Source of the DNA: Sipunculus nudus
Taxonomy: Eukaryota; Annelida; Sipuncula; Golfingiida; Sipunculidae
NCBI GenBank assembly: GCA_026874595.1
Contig: CM049318.1
Coordinates: 50,062,750 to 50,126,749, forward strand
Direction of reading: 5' to 3'
DNA: 64,000 nucleotides
Numbering within the stretch: position 1 is the first letter of the stretch; every line of letters starts with the position of its first letter. Positions 50,581 through 63,864 of this stretch are shown one piece after another. The position numbers and the translations under genes are program-made. Under the pieces are notes generated by a model. It did no database searches. It had not been told where the DNA came from and saw only the letters and a program-made list of their open reading frames with translations.

Positions 50581-51114
50581 CTAAACAACTAGTGGGCGGC
50601 AGGCTTTAGCGCTGAAAATCCTCAGCTTGTATTAGACTGATATTTCATTCTCCTCGGGGTTTTTTTGTACAAACCCATTACTGACATACAAATTTAACCC
50701 ACTCATAATTGAACAATGTTGTGACTTCAACACAAACAGGGCTTAAACTGCTTGAACTAGCGGCAGAGTCAGCTGCATTTTCCCAAAATAACAGTGTTAT
50801 ATGACATTTGTCTCCTTTGTTCCATCACCAGATTTGCCTAAAAAGGAGGTCTAGTTAATTAAACTGTATCCACTGTGTATTTTCCTTCCATCGCTCTTTG
50901 ATAATTATTTATTGAACTGGAAATAAATCCAGCACTTCTTTTCACTTAAAGTGTATTTCCTTTGAGGAAGCAGAGACATATTTTTTTCATCTATCAGAGT
51001 TAATTGTTTTTCTTTTCATCTATCAAATTTAAGATCGCCGATTTTAAATAATAATAGGTTTAGCACCATACATCACAGAAATTAAAAATCTTTCAATGGC
51101 ACTTTGGTGTACAG

Positions 51115-51247
51115 GACCTGTATCCGACGAACCAGGAGCTGATCATGCCAAATCCAACATTTGCGGATTCTATTCGCCTCGAGTTCATCCCCTCAACATC
51201 AGGCTCAGTATCTGTGCAGTTGGAGATGGATGCTTGTATCTACACAG
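51115..51247 (+). CDS. Gamma domain 5, tail exon
   Basis: 44 residues, unchanged bases. Donor GTAACA. The following intron (386 bp) is longer than in other modules because of a 90-bp tandem duplication. Confidence 0.82.
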
Positions 51248-51338
51248 GTAACATATATTTGAACGTTTAATTCGGTGTCATATAAAATATATATTACCAA
51301 CATAATCCTGGTTCTGGCTCTACGTTCTTTTTCAAAAG

Positions 51339-51518
51339 TGTACGCCTCTATTTACAACTTCGATCTTTTGCATATCTAACATTAAAAAAGAATATCTTAC
51401 GATCATATTATTATTTATAATACCATTATGTACGCCTCTATTTACAACTTCGATCTTTTGCATATCTAACATTAAAAAAGAATATCTTACGATCATATTA
51501 TTATTTATAATACCGTTA
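51339..51518. repeat. 90-bp tandem duplication in intron
   Basis: 51339-51428 (tgtacgcctctatttacaac and on) is repeated at 51429-51518 with almost no change. Only module 5 has it, and it explains this module's extra length outside the PTS exon. Confidence 0.85.
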
Positions 51519-51633
51519 CATATTCTTTTCTTAAGATATGAAATATTTCCTTTACTCGATATTTATCACAACATTAAAAAAACAACAAAATAAGATTATA
51601 TACATGGTGTTAATTTTAACACATATATTTCAG

Positions 51634-54600
51634 TGCCACCTACTCCAACAACTACAGTGACCAGTACAGCAACTGCTACCGTCACACCGACATCAACTGG
51701 AACAGTCACATATACACCAACTATCACACCTACAGGCTCAGTGACATACACGCCAACAGTCACACCAACATCTACAACTACCTCAACATACACACCAACT
51801 GGTACACCAAAAAGCACTGTGACATACACCCCAACGGTCACACCAACAGGCACAGTAACTTACACACCCACTGTGACACCAACATCTACAAGTACTTCAA
51901 CATACACTCCAACTGTGCAAACAACAAGCACTGTGACATACACGCCAACCGTCACACCATCAGTCACTCCAACATCTACAAGTACTTCAACATACACACC
52001 AACAGCCACACCAACAAGCACAGTGACCTACACGCCTACTCTTACACCAACAAGCACAGTAACTTTCACACCAACTGTGACATCAACATCTACAAGTACT
52101 TCGACATATACACCAACTGTGACACCCACAAGCTCACTGACATACACTCCAACAGTTACATCAACAGGAACTGTTACATACACACCAACAGTCACACCAA
52201 CAAGCACAGTAACATACACACCAACAGTCACACCAACATCTACAAGTACTTCAACATACACACCAACTGTTACACCAACAGTCGCAACAACAGGCACTGT
52301 GACATACACACCAACAGTCACACCAACATCTACAAGTACATCAACATACACACCAACTGTGACACCAACAGTCGCAACAACAGGCACTGTGACATACACA
52401 CCAACAGTCACACCAACATCTACAAGTACTTCAACATACACACCAACAGCCACACCAACAAGCACAGTGACCTACACGCCTACTCTTACACCAACAAGCA
52501 CAGTAACTTTCACACCAACTGTGACATCAACATCTACAAGTACTTCGACATATACACCAACTGTGACACCCACAAGCTCACTGACATACACTCCAACAGT
52601 TACATCAACAGGAACTGTTACATACACACCAACAGTCACACCAACAAGCACAGTAACATACACACCAACAGTCACACCAACATCTACAAGTACTTCAACA
52701 TACACACCAACAGTCACACCAACAGTCGCAACAACAGGCACTGTGACATACACACCAACAGTCACACCAACATCTACAAGTACATCAACATACACACCAA
52801 CTGTGACACCAACAGTCGCAACAACAGGCACTGTGACATACACACCAACAGTCACACCAACATCTACAAGTACTTCAACATACACACCAACTGTCACACC
52901 AACGGGCACAGTGACATACACGCCAACTCTTACACCAACGGGCACAGTTACTTACTCACCAACAGTGACACCAACATCTACAAGTACTTCGACATATACA
53001 CCAACTGTGACACCTACAATCACAGTGACATACACACCAACTGTGACACCAACAAGCACTCTGACATACACACCTACAGTCACATCAACAGGCTCACTGA
53101 CATACACACCAACAATCACACCAACGGGCGTAGTGACTTACACACCAACAGTCACACCAACAGTCACTCCAACATCTACAAGTACTTCAACATACACACC
53201 AACAGCCACACCAACAAGCACAGTGACCTACACGCCTACTCTTACACCAACAAGCACAGTAACTTTCACACCAACTGTGACATCAACATCTACAAGTACT
53301 TCGACATATACACCAACTGTGACACCCACAAGCTCACTGACATACACTCCAACAGTTACATCAACAGGAACTGTTACATACACACCAACAGTCACACCAA
53401 CAAGCACAGTAACATACACACCAACAGTCACACCAACATCTACAAGTACTTCAACATACACACCAACTGTGACACCAACAGTCGCAACAACAGGCACTGT
53501 GACATACACACCAACAGTCACACCAACATCTACAAGTACATCAACATACACACCAACTGTGACACCAACAGTCGCAACAACAGGCACTGTGACATACACA
53601 CCAACAGTCACACCAACATCTACAAGTACTTCAACATACACACCAACTGTCACACCAACGGGCACAGTGACATACACGCCAACTCTTACACCAACGGGCA
53701 CAGTTACTTACTCACCAACAGTGACACCAACATCTACAAGTACTTCGACATATACACCAACTGTGACACCTACAATCACAGTGACATACACACCAACTGT
53801 GACACCAACAAGCACTCTGACATACACACCTACAGTCACATCAACAGGCTCACTGACATACACACCAACAATCACACCAACGGGCGTAGTGACTTACACA
53901 CCAACAGTCACACCAACAGACACTGTGGCATACACACCAACTGTGACACCAACATCTACAAGTACTTCAACATATACACCTACTGTGACACCAACAGTCA
54001 CAACAACAGGAACTGTGACATACACACCAACAGTCACACCAACATCTACAAGTACTTCAACATACACATCAACTGTGACACCAACAGTCACACCAACATC
54101 TACAAGTACTTCAACATACACACCAACAGTCACACCAACGGGCACAGTGACATACACGCCAACTCTTACACCAAAGGGCACAGTAACTTACACACCAACT
54201 GTGACACCAACATCTACAAGTACTTCAACATACACACCAACTGTGACACCAACAAGCACTGTGACTTACACACCTACAGTCACATCAACAGGCTCACTGA
54301 CATACACACCAACAATCACACCGACAGGAACAATGACTTACACACCAACAGTCACACCAACAGGCACTGTGACATACACACCAACAGTCACACCAACATC
54401 TACAAGTACTTTAACATACACACCAACAGTCACACCAACGGGCACAGTGACATACACGCCAACTCTTACACCAACAGGCACAGTAACTTACACACCAACT
54501 GTGACACCAACAAGTTCTTCGACATATACACCAACAGTGACCCCAACACTTACAAGTACTTCAACATACACACCAACAACCACACCTCCGGGCACAGTAA

Positions 54601-57438
54601 CATACACACCAACTGTGACACCAACATCTACAAGTACTTCAACATACACACCAACTGTGACACCAACAAGCACTGTGACACCAACAAGCACTGTGACTTA
54701 CACACCAACAGTCACACCAACGGGCACAGTAACTTACACACCAACTGTGACACCAACATCTACAAGTACTTCAACATACACACCAACTGTGACACCAACA
54801 AGCACTGTGACTTACACACCAACAGTCACACCAACGGGCACAGTAACTTACACACCAACTGTAACACCAACAGGTACTGTGACATACACACCAACAGTGA
54901 CCCCACTACTTACAAGTACTTCAACATACACACCAACAAGCACACCAACGGGCACAGTAACATACACACCAACTGTTAAACCAACATCTACAAGTACTGC
55001 AACATACACACCAACTGTGACACCAACAAGCACTGTGACACCAACAAGCACTGTGACTTACACACCAACAGTCACATCAACGGGCACAGTAACTTACACA
55101 CCAACTGTGACAGCAACATCTACAAGTACTTCAACATACACACCAACTGTGACACCAACAAGCACTGTGACTTACACACCTACAGTCACATCAACAGGCT
55201 CACTGACATACTCACCAACAATCACACCAACAAGCACAGTGACTTACACACCAACAGTCACACCAACAGGCACTGTGACATACACATCAACAGTCACACC
55301 AACATCTACAAGTACTTCAACATACACATCAACTGTGACACCAACAGTCACACCAACATCTACAAGTACTTCAACATACACACCAACACTCACGCCAAGT
55401 GGCACAGTGACATACACGCCAAATCTTACACCAACAGGCACAGTAACTTACACACCAACTGTGACACCAACATCTACAAGTACTTCGACATATACAGCAA
55501 CTGTGACACCTACAAGCACTGTGACATACACGCCAACTGTCACACCATCTGGCACAGTAACTTACACACCAACTGCGACACCAACATCTACAAGTACGTT
55601 AACATTCACACCAACTGTGACACCAACATCTACAAGTATTTCGACATATACACCAACTGTGACACCTACAAGCACAGTCACATACACGCCAACTGTAACA
55701 CCAACAGGCACAGTAACTTACACTACAATAGTCACACCAACATCTACAAGTACTTCAACATACACACCAACAGTCACACCAACGGGCTCAGTGACATACA
55801 CGCCAACTCTTACACCAACAGGCACAGTAACTTACACACCAACTGTGACACCAACATCTACAAGTACTTCATCATACACACCAACTGTGACACCAACAAG
55901 CACTGTGACACCAACAAGCACTGTGACTTACACACCAACAGTCACACCAACGGGCACAGTAACTTACCCACCAACTGTGACACCAACATCTACAAGTACT
56001 TCGACATATACACCAACTGTGACACCAACAAGCACTGTGACTTACACACCTACAGTCACATCAACAGGCTCACTGACATACACACCAACAATCACACCAA
56101 CAAGCACAGTGACTTACACACCAACAGTCACACCAACAGGCACTGTGACGTACACACCAACAGTCACACCAACATCTACAAGTACTTCAACATACACATC
56201 AACTGTCACACCAACAGTAACACCAACATCTACAAGTACTTCAACATACACTACAACAGTAACACCAACAGGCACAGTGACATACACGCCAACTCTTACA
56301 CCAACAGGCACAGTAACTTACACACCAACTGTGACACCAACAAGTACTTCGACATATACACCAACTGTAACACCTACAAGCACAGGGACATACACGCCAA
56401 CTGTAACACCAACAGGCACAGTAACTTACACACCAACTGTAACACCAACAGGTACTGTGACATACACACCAACAGTGACCCCAACACTTACAAGTACTTC
56501 ATCATACACACCAACAAGCACACCTACGGGCACAGTAACATACACACCAACTGTGACACCAACATCTACAAGTACTTCAACATACACACCAACTGTGACA
56601 CCAACAAGCACTGTGACACCAACAAGCACTGTGACTTACACACCAACAGTCACACCAACGGGCACAGTAACTTACACACAAACTGTGACACCAACATCTA
56701 CAAGTACTTCAACATACACACCAACTGTGACACCAACAAGCACTGTGACACCAACAAGCACTGTGACTTACACACCAACAGTCACACCAACGGGCACAGT
56801 AACTTACACACCAACTGTGACACCAACATCTACAAGTACTTCAACATACACACCAACTGTGACACCAACAAGCACTGTGACTTTCATACCTTCAGTCACA
56901 TCAACAGGCTCACTGACATACACACCAACAATCACACCAACAAGCACAGTGACTTACACACCAACAGTCACACCAACAGGCACTGTGACATACATACCAA
57001 CAGTCACACCAACATCTACAAGTACTTCAACATACACATCAACTGTGACACCAAGAGTCACACCAACATCTACAAGTACTTCAACATACACACCAACAGT
57101 CACACCAACGGGCACAGTGACATACACGCCAACTCTTACACAAACAGGCACAGTAACTTACACACCAACTGTGACACCAACATCTTCAAGTACTTCGACA
57201 TATACACCAACTGTGACACCAACAAGCACTGTGACTTACACACCAACAGTCACACCGACGGGCACAGTAACTTACACACCAACTGTGACACCAACATCTA
57301 CAAGTACTTCGACATATACACCAACTGTGACACCAACAAGCACAGTGACATACACTCCAACAGTCACACTAACCGTCACACCAACAGCTTCCAGCACTGT
57401 CACCTATGCCTCCACTGCTGTTACACAACCTGCTACAA
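51634..57438 (+). CDS. Giant PTS exon 5
   Basis: 1935 codons in one exon, the longest in the window, phase 1-1. The head has one change (VPPTPTTT). An internal 756-bp direct duplication is evident: 52472-52945 and 53228-53701 give identical translations on the opposite strand, and a partial third copy lies at 52028-52465. Module-specific units include [14 protein letters not shown] and TVTPTITVTY. On the order of 150 repeat units, with no stop. Confidence 0.88.
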
Positions 57439-57509
57439 GTACGTTTTGATTAACATTTGTACTTCCTCTTTGAGGAAACATAATGTTGTCTCTTCATTTG
57501 TTGTTTCAG

Positions 57510-57616
57510 ATACCGGTCACTCCTTGGATACCATACAACCCACAAAATCCATGTCCAGCATTTTCGGAATTTCAATAATATTTTTCTCTGTAGGATTTCG
57601 ATTTTTAATAATATAA
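57510..57616 (+). CDS. Putative alternative last exon 5 (intact)
   Basis: Acceptor ttgtttcag; 35 codons. TGHSLDTIQPTKSMSS then IFGISIIFFSVGFRFLII and taa. The hydrophobic end is kept although three codons differ from copy 1. Confidence 0.45.
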
Positions 57617-57667
57617 AAAAAAATCTTTGTCAGTGTCATATCTTAAAAGTATTTCAATATATTGCAG

Positions 57668-57966
57668 CCCCATACAGATGTGTGGATATCTACCATTCAG
57701 AAGACATCATCACAACAGACTCAGTAGATGTTTCCAGTAATGACGCGGATGAACTGAATTTGATACCAACTACACCAACATACTGGACATCTGATGCCAG
57801 TGATACAAATCCTTTTGTCAAAATAGACTTTGATGGTCTTGCTGATCTGGTCAGTGTACATCCTTATACAGTAAACGTAGATGCGGTCAGAGTGGTCATC
57901 ATCCATCCAGACGCCTCAGAAACCATTATGACGTCTGTTTTACCCGATGGAATATCACCAGTTGGA
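57668..57966 (+). CDS. Gamma domain 6, head exon
   Basis: 99 residues with one replacement against heads 1-5: LPDGISPVG for LPDGTSPVG next to the phase-0 intron. The stop that closes the read-through frame in other copies is lost here, so intron retention would run on to 58221. Confidence 0.82.
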
Positions 57967-59053
57967 GTGAGTGCATTCTTTCAGTTCACTCTTCTGTTTA
58001 GAAATTTCGAAATACGAAAGCGTGTAGACGTAGGATCATGTGGATGTCCCCGCCAGGACACCCGTTTTACTACATTTTCACTCTTCAGCAATACAAGTTC
58101 AGTTGTTCGACAAAAGCTGTCGCTAATAATTGTGGGTCGCATTCTCCCCATCGCCCTGTGCCAAAATGGAATATTATCCTTAGAATTAAAAATATATAAT
58201 GCTGATCCAGATTATCTCTAACACTTAATTGCTTGTTCATTGGAAGTTGTCCTTCGCAAAATGTAAATAAAAAACCATGTATAACTGTCTTTCATAAATT
58301 TACTAACAAATAAACCATCCAATGAACCTTGTAGAGGGACGCATAAATTCTTCCTGACTGGGGTATCAAAATAAAAATATATAGCTTTTAAACAATTGGT
58401 ATGTTGAACAAAAGATAAACTATAATACAATCAAATGGACTTTCTCTATGTTTCTTTTAATATTTTTCTTTCTTTATTTAAAAAAATATACTAAAAAAAA
58501 TAAATAACCTTTTACGAGCAGTGCACATTATGAGTCAAGAAACCTGGATGCAGTCTGTACAAAACATCTGCTCCTATCCATTTCCTTTATATATCTGATG
58601 TTTCCTGTGAAGGAATGAGTTTACGCAGCAATATACTACCGATTGTAGAAATAACGACAATTTGATTTCACTCGCACAAGTGGCATTTAAAGTGGCTTTC
58701 CAGGATAAGGTGCCGTAAAGAGGAGTATTATGTTAATCTCATAAATCTGCATGATTTCACAACAAGAAGCAACACTGGTTTTGTCGTGCCTGTTATTATA
58801 AATATTATCAGTACAAAATTTACATCATATAGCACAGCCACTACAGCCACATCCAGCAAACAGAAAGTACAGGATTAACAGCTGTACAGACCAAATGATA
58901 CGTTTGACCAGCATCTGTTCGAGTTATACACTATCTGGCTTCAAATATATGGCATCAGCATGAATTTATCTGCCAGCCTTGAGTCCCCAGGCAAAAGATG
59001 TCAGTGCACATTACATTCCTTATGTCAACACTTTTGCAACCCTTCTTATAAGA

Positions 59054-59535
59054 CTGCCGCATACTGGCGATTTTGTTGCGACACAATGCGATGCGACAAG
59101 AATCGCTAGTGATCTGCGACTGATCGCCGATCACAATCACAAGTGAATTGCTAGTGAGCGGGACTTGCGACGCAACTTGCTATTTGCATGGCAAGGTTTC
59201 TGGCATGTCAGAAAACTTGCGATTCACTTGCGAACCTTTGCGACTGTTGAGTGCATCTGCTAATGCTTGCGATGCGATTTACGTCTGATTATTATCAAAT
59301 TAGGTATGGGAGATTTGGTCAGGTGATTGGGTTTGCGCCTTGTCCCACCTGTGTGGACACCATGTTGTCAGGTTTATCATTTCTAAACTAAATAACGCAG
59401 GAAACTCCGTGATCTCGAGTCTCCGACTGTTCGCCGTCAGTCGCAGAAGATCGCAAACTGGTCGCTGATTGTTAGTCACAAGCCATCGCAAACGATCACC
59501 GACTATCTGCGAAATGTCGCAAATAAAAACCGCAG
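59054..59535. mobile_element. Inverted-end intronic element, copy 6
   Basis: Same element within intron 57967-60063 (2097 bp), with more private substitutions than copies 2-5. No exon in the intron. Confidence 0.5.
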
Positions 59536-60063
59536 CTAAACAACTAGTGGGCGGCAGGCTTTAGCGCTGAAAATCCTCAGCTTGTATTAGACTGATATTT
59601 CATTCTCCTCGGTTTTTTTGTACAAATCCATTACTGACATACATATTTAACCCAGTCATAATTGAACAATGTTATGACATCAACACAAACTGGACTTAAA
59701 CTGCTTGAACTAGCGGCAGAGTCAGCTGCATTTTCCCAAAATAACAGTGTTATATGACATTTGTCTCCTTTGTTCCATCACCAGATTTGCCTAAACAGGT
59801 CTAGTAAATTAAACTGTATCCACTGTGTATTTTCCTTCCATCGCCATTGATAATTATTTATTGAACTGGAAATAAATCCAGCACTTCTTTTCACTTAAAG
59901 TGTATTTCCTTTGAGGAAGCAGAGACATATTTTTTTCATCTATCAGAGTAAATTGTTTTTCTTTTCATCTATCAAATTTAAGATCGCCGATTTTAAATAA
60001 TAATAGGTTTAGCACCATACATCACAGAAATTAAAAATCTTTCAATGGCACTTTGGTGTACAG

Positions 60064-60196
60064 GACCTGTATCCGACGAACCAGGAGCTGATCATGCCAA
60101 ATCCAACATTTGCGGATTCTATTCGCCTCGAGTTCATCCCCTCAACATCAGGCTCAGTATCTGTGCAGTTGGAGATGGATGCTTGTATCTACACAG
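60064..60196 (+). CDS. Gamma domain 6, tail exon
   Basis: 44 residues, unchanged bases. Donor GTAACA. A 301-bp featureless intron follows. Confidence 0.82.
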
Positions 60197-60497
60197 GTAA
60201 CATATATTTGAAAGTTTAAATCGGTGTCATATAAAATATATATTACCAACATAATCCTGGTTCTGGCTCTACGTTCTTTTTCAAATGTGTACGCCTCTAT
60301 TTACAACTTCGATCTTTTGCATATCTAACATTAAAAAAGAATATCTTACGATCATATTAATATTTATAATACCGTTACATATTCTTTTCTTAAGATATGA
60401 AATATTTCCTTTACTCGATATTTATCACAACATTAAAAAAACAACAAAATAAGATTATATACATGAAGTTAAATTTAACACATATAATATATTTCAG

Positions 60498-63400
60498 TGA
60501 CACCTACTCCAACAACTACAGTGACCAGTACAGCAACTGCTACCGTCACACCGACATCAACTGGAACAGTCACATATACTCCAACTATCACACCTACAGG
60601 CTCAGTGACATACACGCCAACAGTCACACCAACATCTACAAGTACCTCAACATACACACCAACTGGTACACCAACAAGTACTGTGACATACACCACAACG
60701 GTCACACCAACAGGCACAGTAACTTACACGCCCACTGTGACACCAACAGGAACAGTAACTTACACACTAACTGTGACACCAACATCTACAAGTACTTCAA
60801 CAAACACACCAACAGTCACACCAACCGGCACAGTGACCTACACGCCAACTGTTACACCAACAGGAACAGTAACTTACACACCAACTGTGACACCAACATC
60901 TACAAGTACTTCAACATACACACCAACTGTGCAAACAACAAGCACTGTGACATACACGCCAACCGTCACACCAACAGGCACTGTGACATACTCACCAACA
61001 GTCACACCAACGGGCACAGTGACTTACACACCAACAGTCACACCAACAGGCACTGTGACATACACACCAACAGTAACTCAAACATCTACAAGTACTTCAA
61101 CATACACACCAACTGTGACACCAACAAGCACTCTGACATACACACCTATTGTCACATCAACAGGCTCACTGACATACACACCATCAATCACACCAACGGG
61201 CACAGTGACTTACACACCAACAGTCACACCAACAGGCACTGTGACAAACACACCAACAGTAACTCCAACATCTACAAGTACTTCAACATACACACCAACT
61301 GTGACACCAACAGTCACAACAACAGGCACTGTGACATACACACCAACACTCACACCAACATCTACAAGTACTTTAACATACACACCAACAGTCACACCAA
61401 CGGGCACAGGGACATACTCGCCAACTCTTACACCAACGGGCACAGTATATTACACACCAACTGTGACACCAACATCTACAAGTACTTCGACATATACACC
61501 AACTCTGACACCTACAAGCACAGTGACATACACGCCAACTGTAACTCCAATAGGCACAGTAACTTACACACCAACTGTAACACCAACAGGTACTTTGACA
61601 TACACACCAACAGTAACCCCAACACCTACAAGTACTTCAACATTCACACCAACAAGCACACCAACGGGCACAGTAACTTACACACCAACTGTGACACCAA
61701 CATCTACAAGTACTTTAACATACACACCAAATGTGACACCAACAAGCACTGTGACACCAACAAGCACTGTGACTTACACACCAACAGTCACCCCAACGGG
61801 CACAGTAACTTACACACCAACTGTCACACCAACATCTACAAGTACTTCGACATATACACCAACTGTGACACCAACAAGCACTGTGACTTACACACCAACA
61901 GTCACACCAACGGGCACATTAACTTACACACCAACTGTCCCATCAACATCTACAAGTACTTCGACATATACACCAACTGTGACACCAACAAGCACTGTGA
62001 CTTACACACCTACAGTCACATCAACAGGCTCACTGACATACACACCAACAATCACACCGACAAGCACAGTGACTTACACACCAACAGTCACACGAACATC
62101 TACAAGTACTTCAACATACACACCAACAAGCACACCAACAGGCACTGTGACATACACACCAACAGTCACACCAACATCTACAAGTACTTTAACATACACA
62201 CCAACTGTGACACCAACAAGCACTGTGACTTACACACCAACAGTCACACCAACGGGCACAGTAACTTACACACCAACTGTGACACCAACATCTACAAGTA
62301 CTTCAACATACACACCAAAAGTCACACCAACCGGCACAGTGACATACACGCCAACTGTTACACCAACAGGAACAGTAACTTACACACCAACTGTGACACC
62401 AACAAGCACTGTGACATACACGCCAACCGTCACACCAACAGTCACTGTGACAAACACACCAACAGTCACACCAACATCTACAAGTACTTTAACATACACA
62501 CCAACAGTCACACCAACGGGCACTGTGACATACTCGCCAACTCTTACACCAACGGGCACAGTAACTTACACACCAACTGTGACACCAACATCTACAAGTA
62601 CTTCGACATATACCCCAACTGTGACACCTACAAGCACAGTGACATACACGCCAACTGTAACACCAACAGGCATATTAACTTACACACCAACTGTGACATC
62701 AACATCTACAAGTACTTCGACATATACAGCAACTGTGACACCAACAAGCACTGTGACTTACACACCTACAGTCACATCAACAGGCTCACTGACATACACA
62801 CCAACAATCACACCGACAAGCACAGTGACTTACACACCAACAGTCACACCAACAGGCACTGTGACATACACACCAACAGTCACACCAACATCTACAAGTA
62901 TTTCAACATACACACCAACAGTCACACCAACGGGCACAGTGACATACACGCCAACTCTTACACCAAAAGGCACAGTAACTTACACACCAACTGTAACACC
63001 AACAGGTACTGTGACATACACACCAACAGTGACCCAAACACTTACAAGTACTTCAACATACACACCAACAAGCACACCTACGGGCACAGTAACATACACA
63101 CCAACTGTGACACCAACATCTACAAGTACTTCAACATACACACCAACTGTGACACCAACAAGCACTGTGACACCATCAAGCACAGTGACTTACACACCAA
63201 CAGTTACACCAACAGGCACTGTGACATACACACCAACAGTCACACCAACATCTACAAGTACTTTAACATACACACCAACTGTGACACCAACAAGCACTGT
63301 GACACCAACAAGCACTGTGACTTACACACCAACAGTCACACCAACGGGCACAGTAACTTACACACCAACTGTGACACCAACATCTACAAGTACTTCAACA

Positions 63401-63632
63401 TACACACCGACTGTGACACCAACAAGCACTGTGACTTACACACCTACAGTCACATCAACAGGCTCACTGACATACACACCAACAATAACACCAACAAGCA
63501 CAGTGACTTACACACCAACAGTGACACCAACAAGCATAGTGACTTACACCCCAACAGTCACACCAAGCGTCACACCAACAGCTTCCAGCACTGCCACCTA
63601 TGCCTCCACTGCTGTTACACAACCTGCTACAA
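60498..63632 (+). CDS. Giant PTS exon 6
   Basis: 1045 codons, phase 1-1, constant head; the tail differs slightly ([20 protein letters not shown]). Less block-duplicated than exons 2-5. A second forward frame ([13 protein letters not shown] type) happens to be open over the whole exon, while in the other modules it closes early; I treat it as a by-product of the repeat. Confidence 0.88.
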
Positions 63633-63703
63633 GTACGTTTTTATTAACATTTGTTCTTAGTCTTTGAGGAGACATAATGTTGTCTCTTCATTCGTTGTTC
63701 CAG

Positions 63704-63810
63704 ATCCCGGTCATTCCTTGGATACCATACAACCCACAAAATCCATGTCCAGAATTTTCGGAATTTCATTAAGATTTTTCTATGTAGGATTTCGATTTTT
63801 ACAAATATAA
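63704..63810 (+). CDS. Putative alternative last exon 6 (intact)
   Basis: Acceptor gttgttccag; 35 codons. PGHSLDTIQPTKSMSR then IFGISLRFFYVGFRFLQI and taa. An Arg now interrupts the hydrophobic stretch and the Ser pair becomes Ser-Arg, so anchor function may be weaker. Confidence 0.4.
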
Positions 63811-63864
63811 TAAAAAATAATCTTTGTCAGTGTCATATCTTAAAAGTATTTCAATATATTGCAG

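Noticed and set aside
28210-57151. Many minus-strand ORFs coding [19 protein letters not shown]-type proteins
   Set aside because: They are the antisense of the PTS repeats (ACA CCA... reversed), start and stop only with the repeat, have no splice signals, and appear wherever the + strand exon lies.
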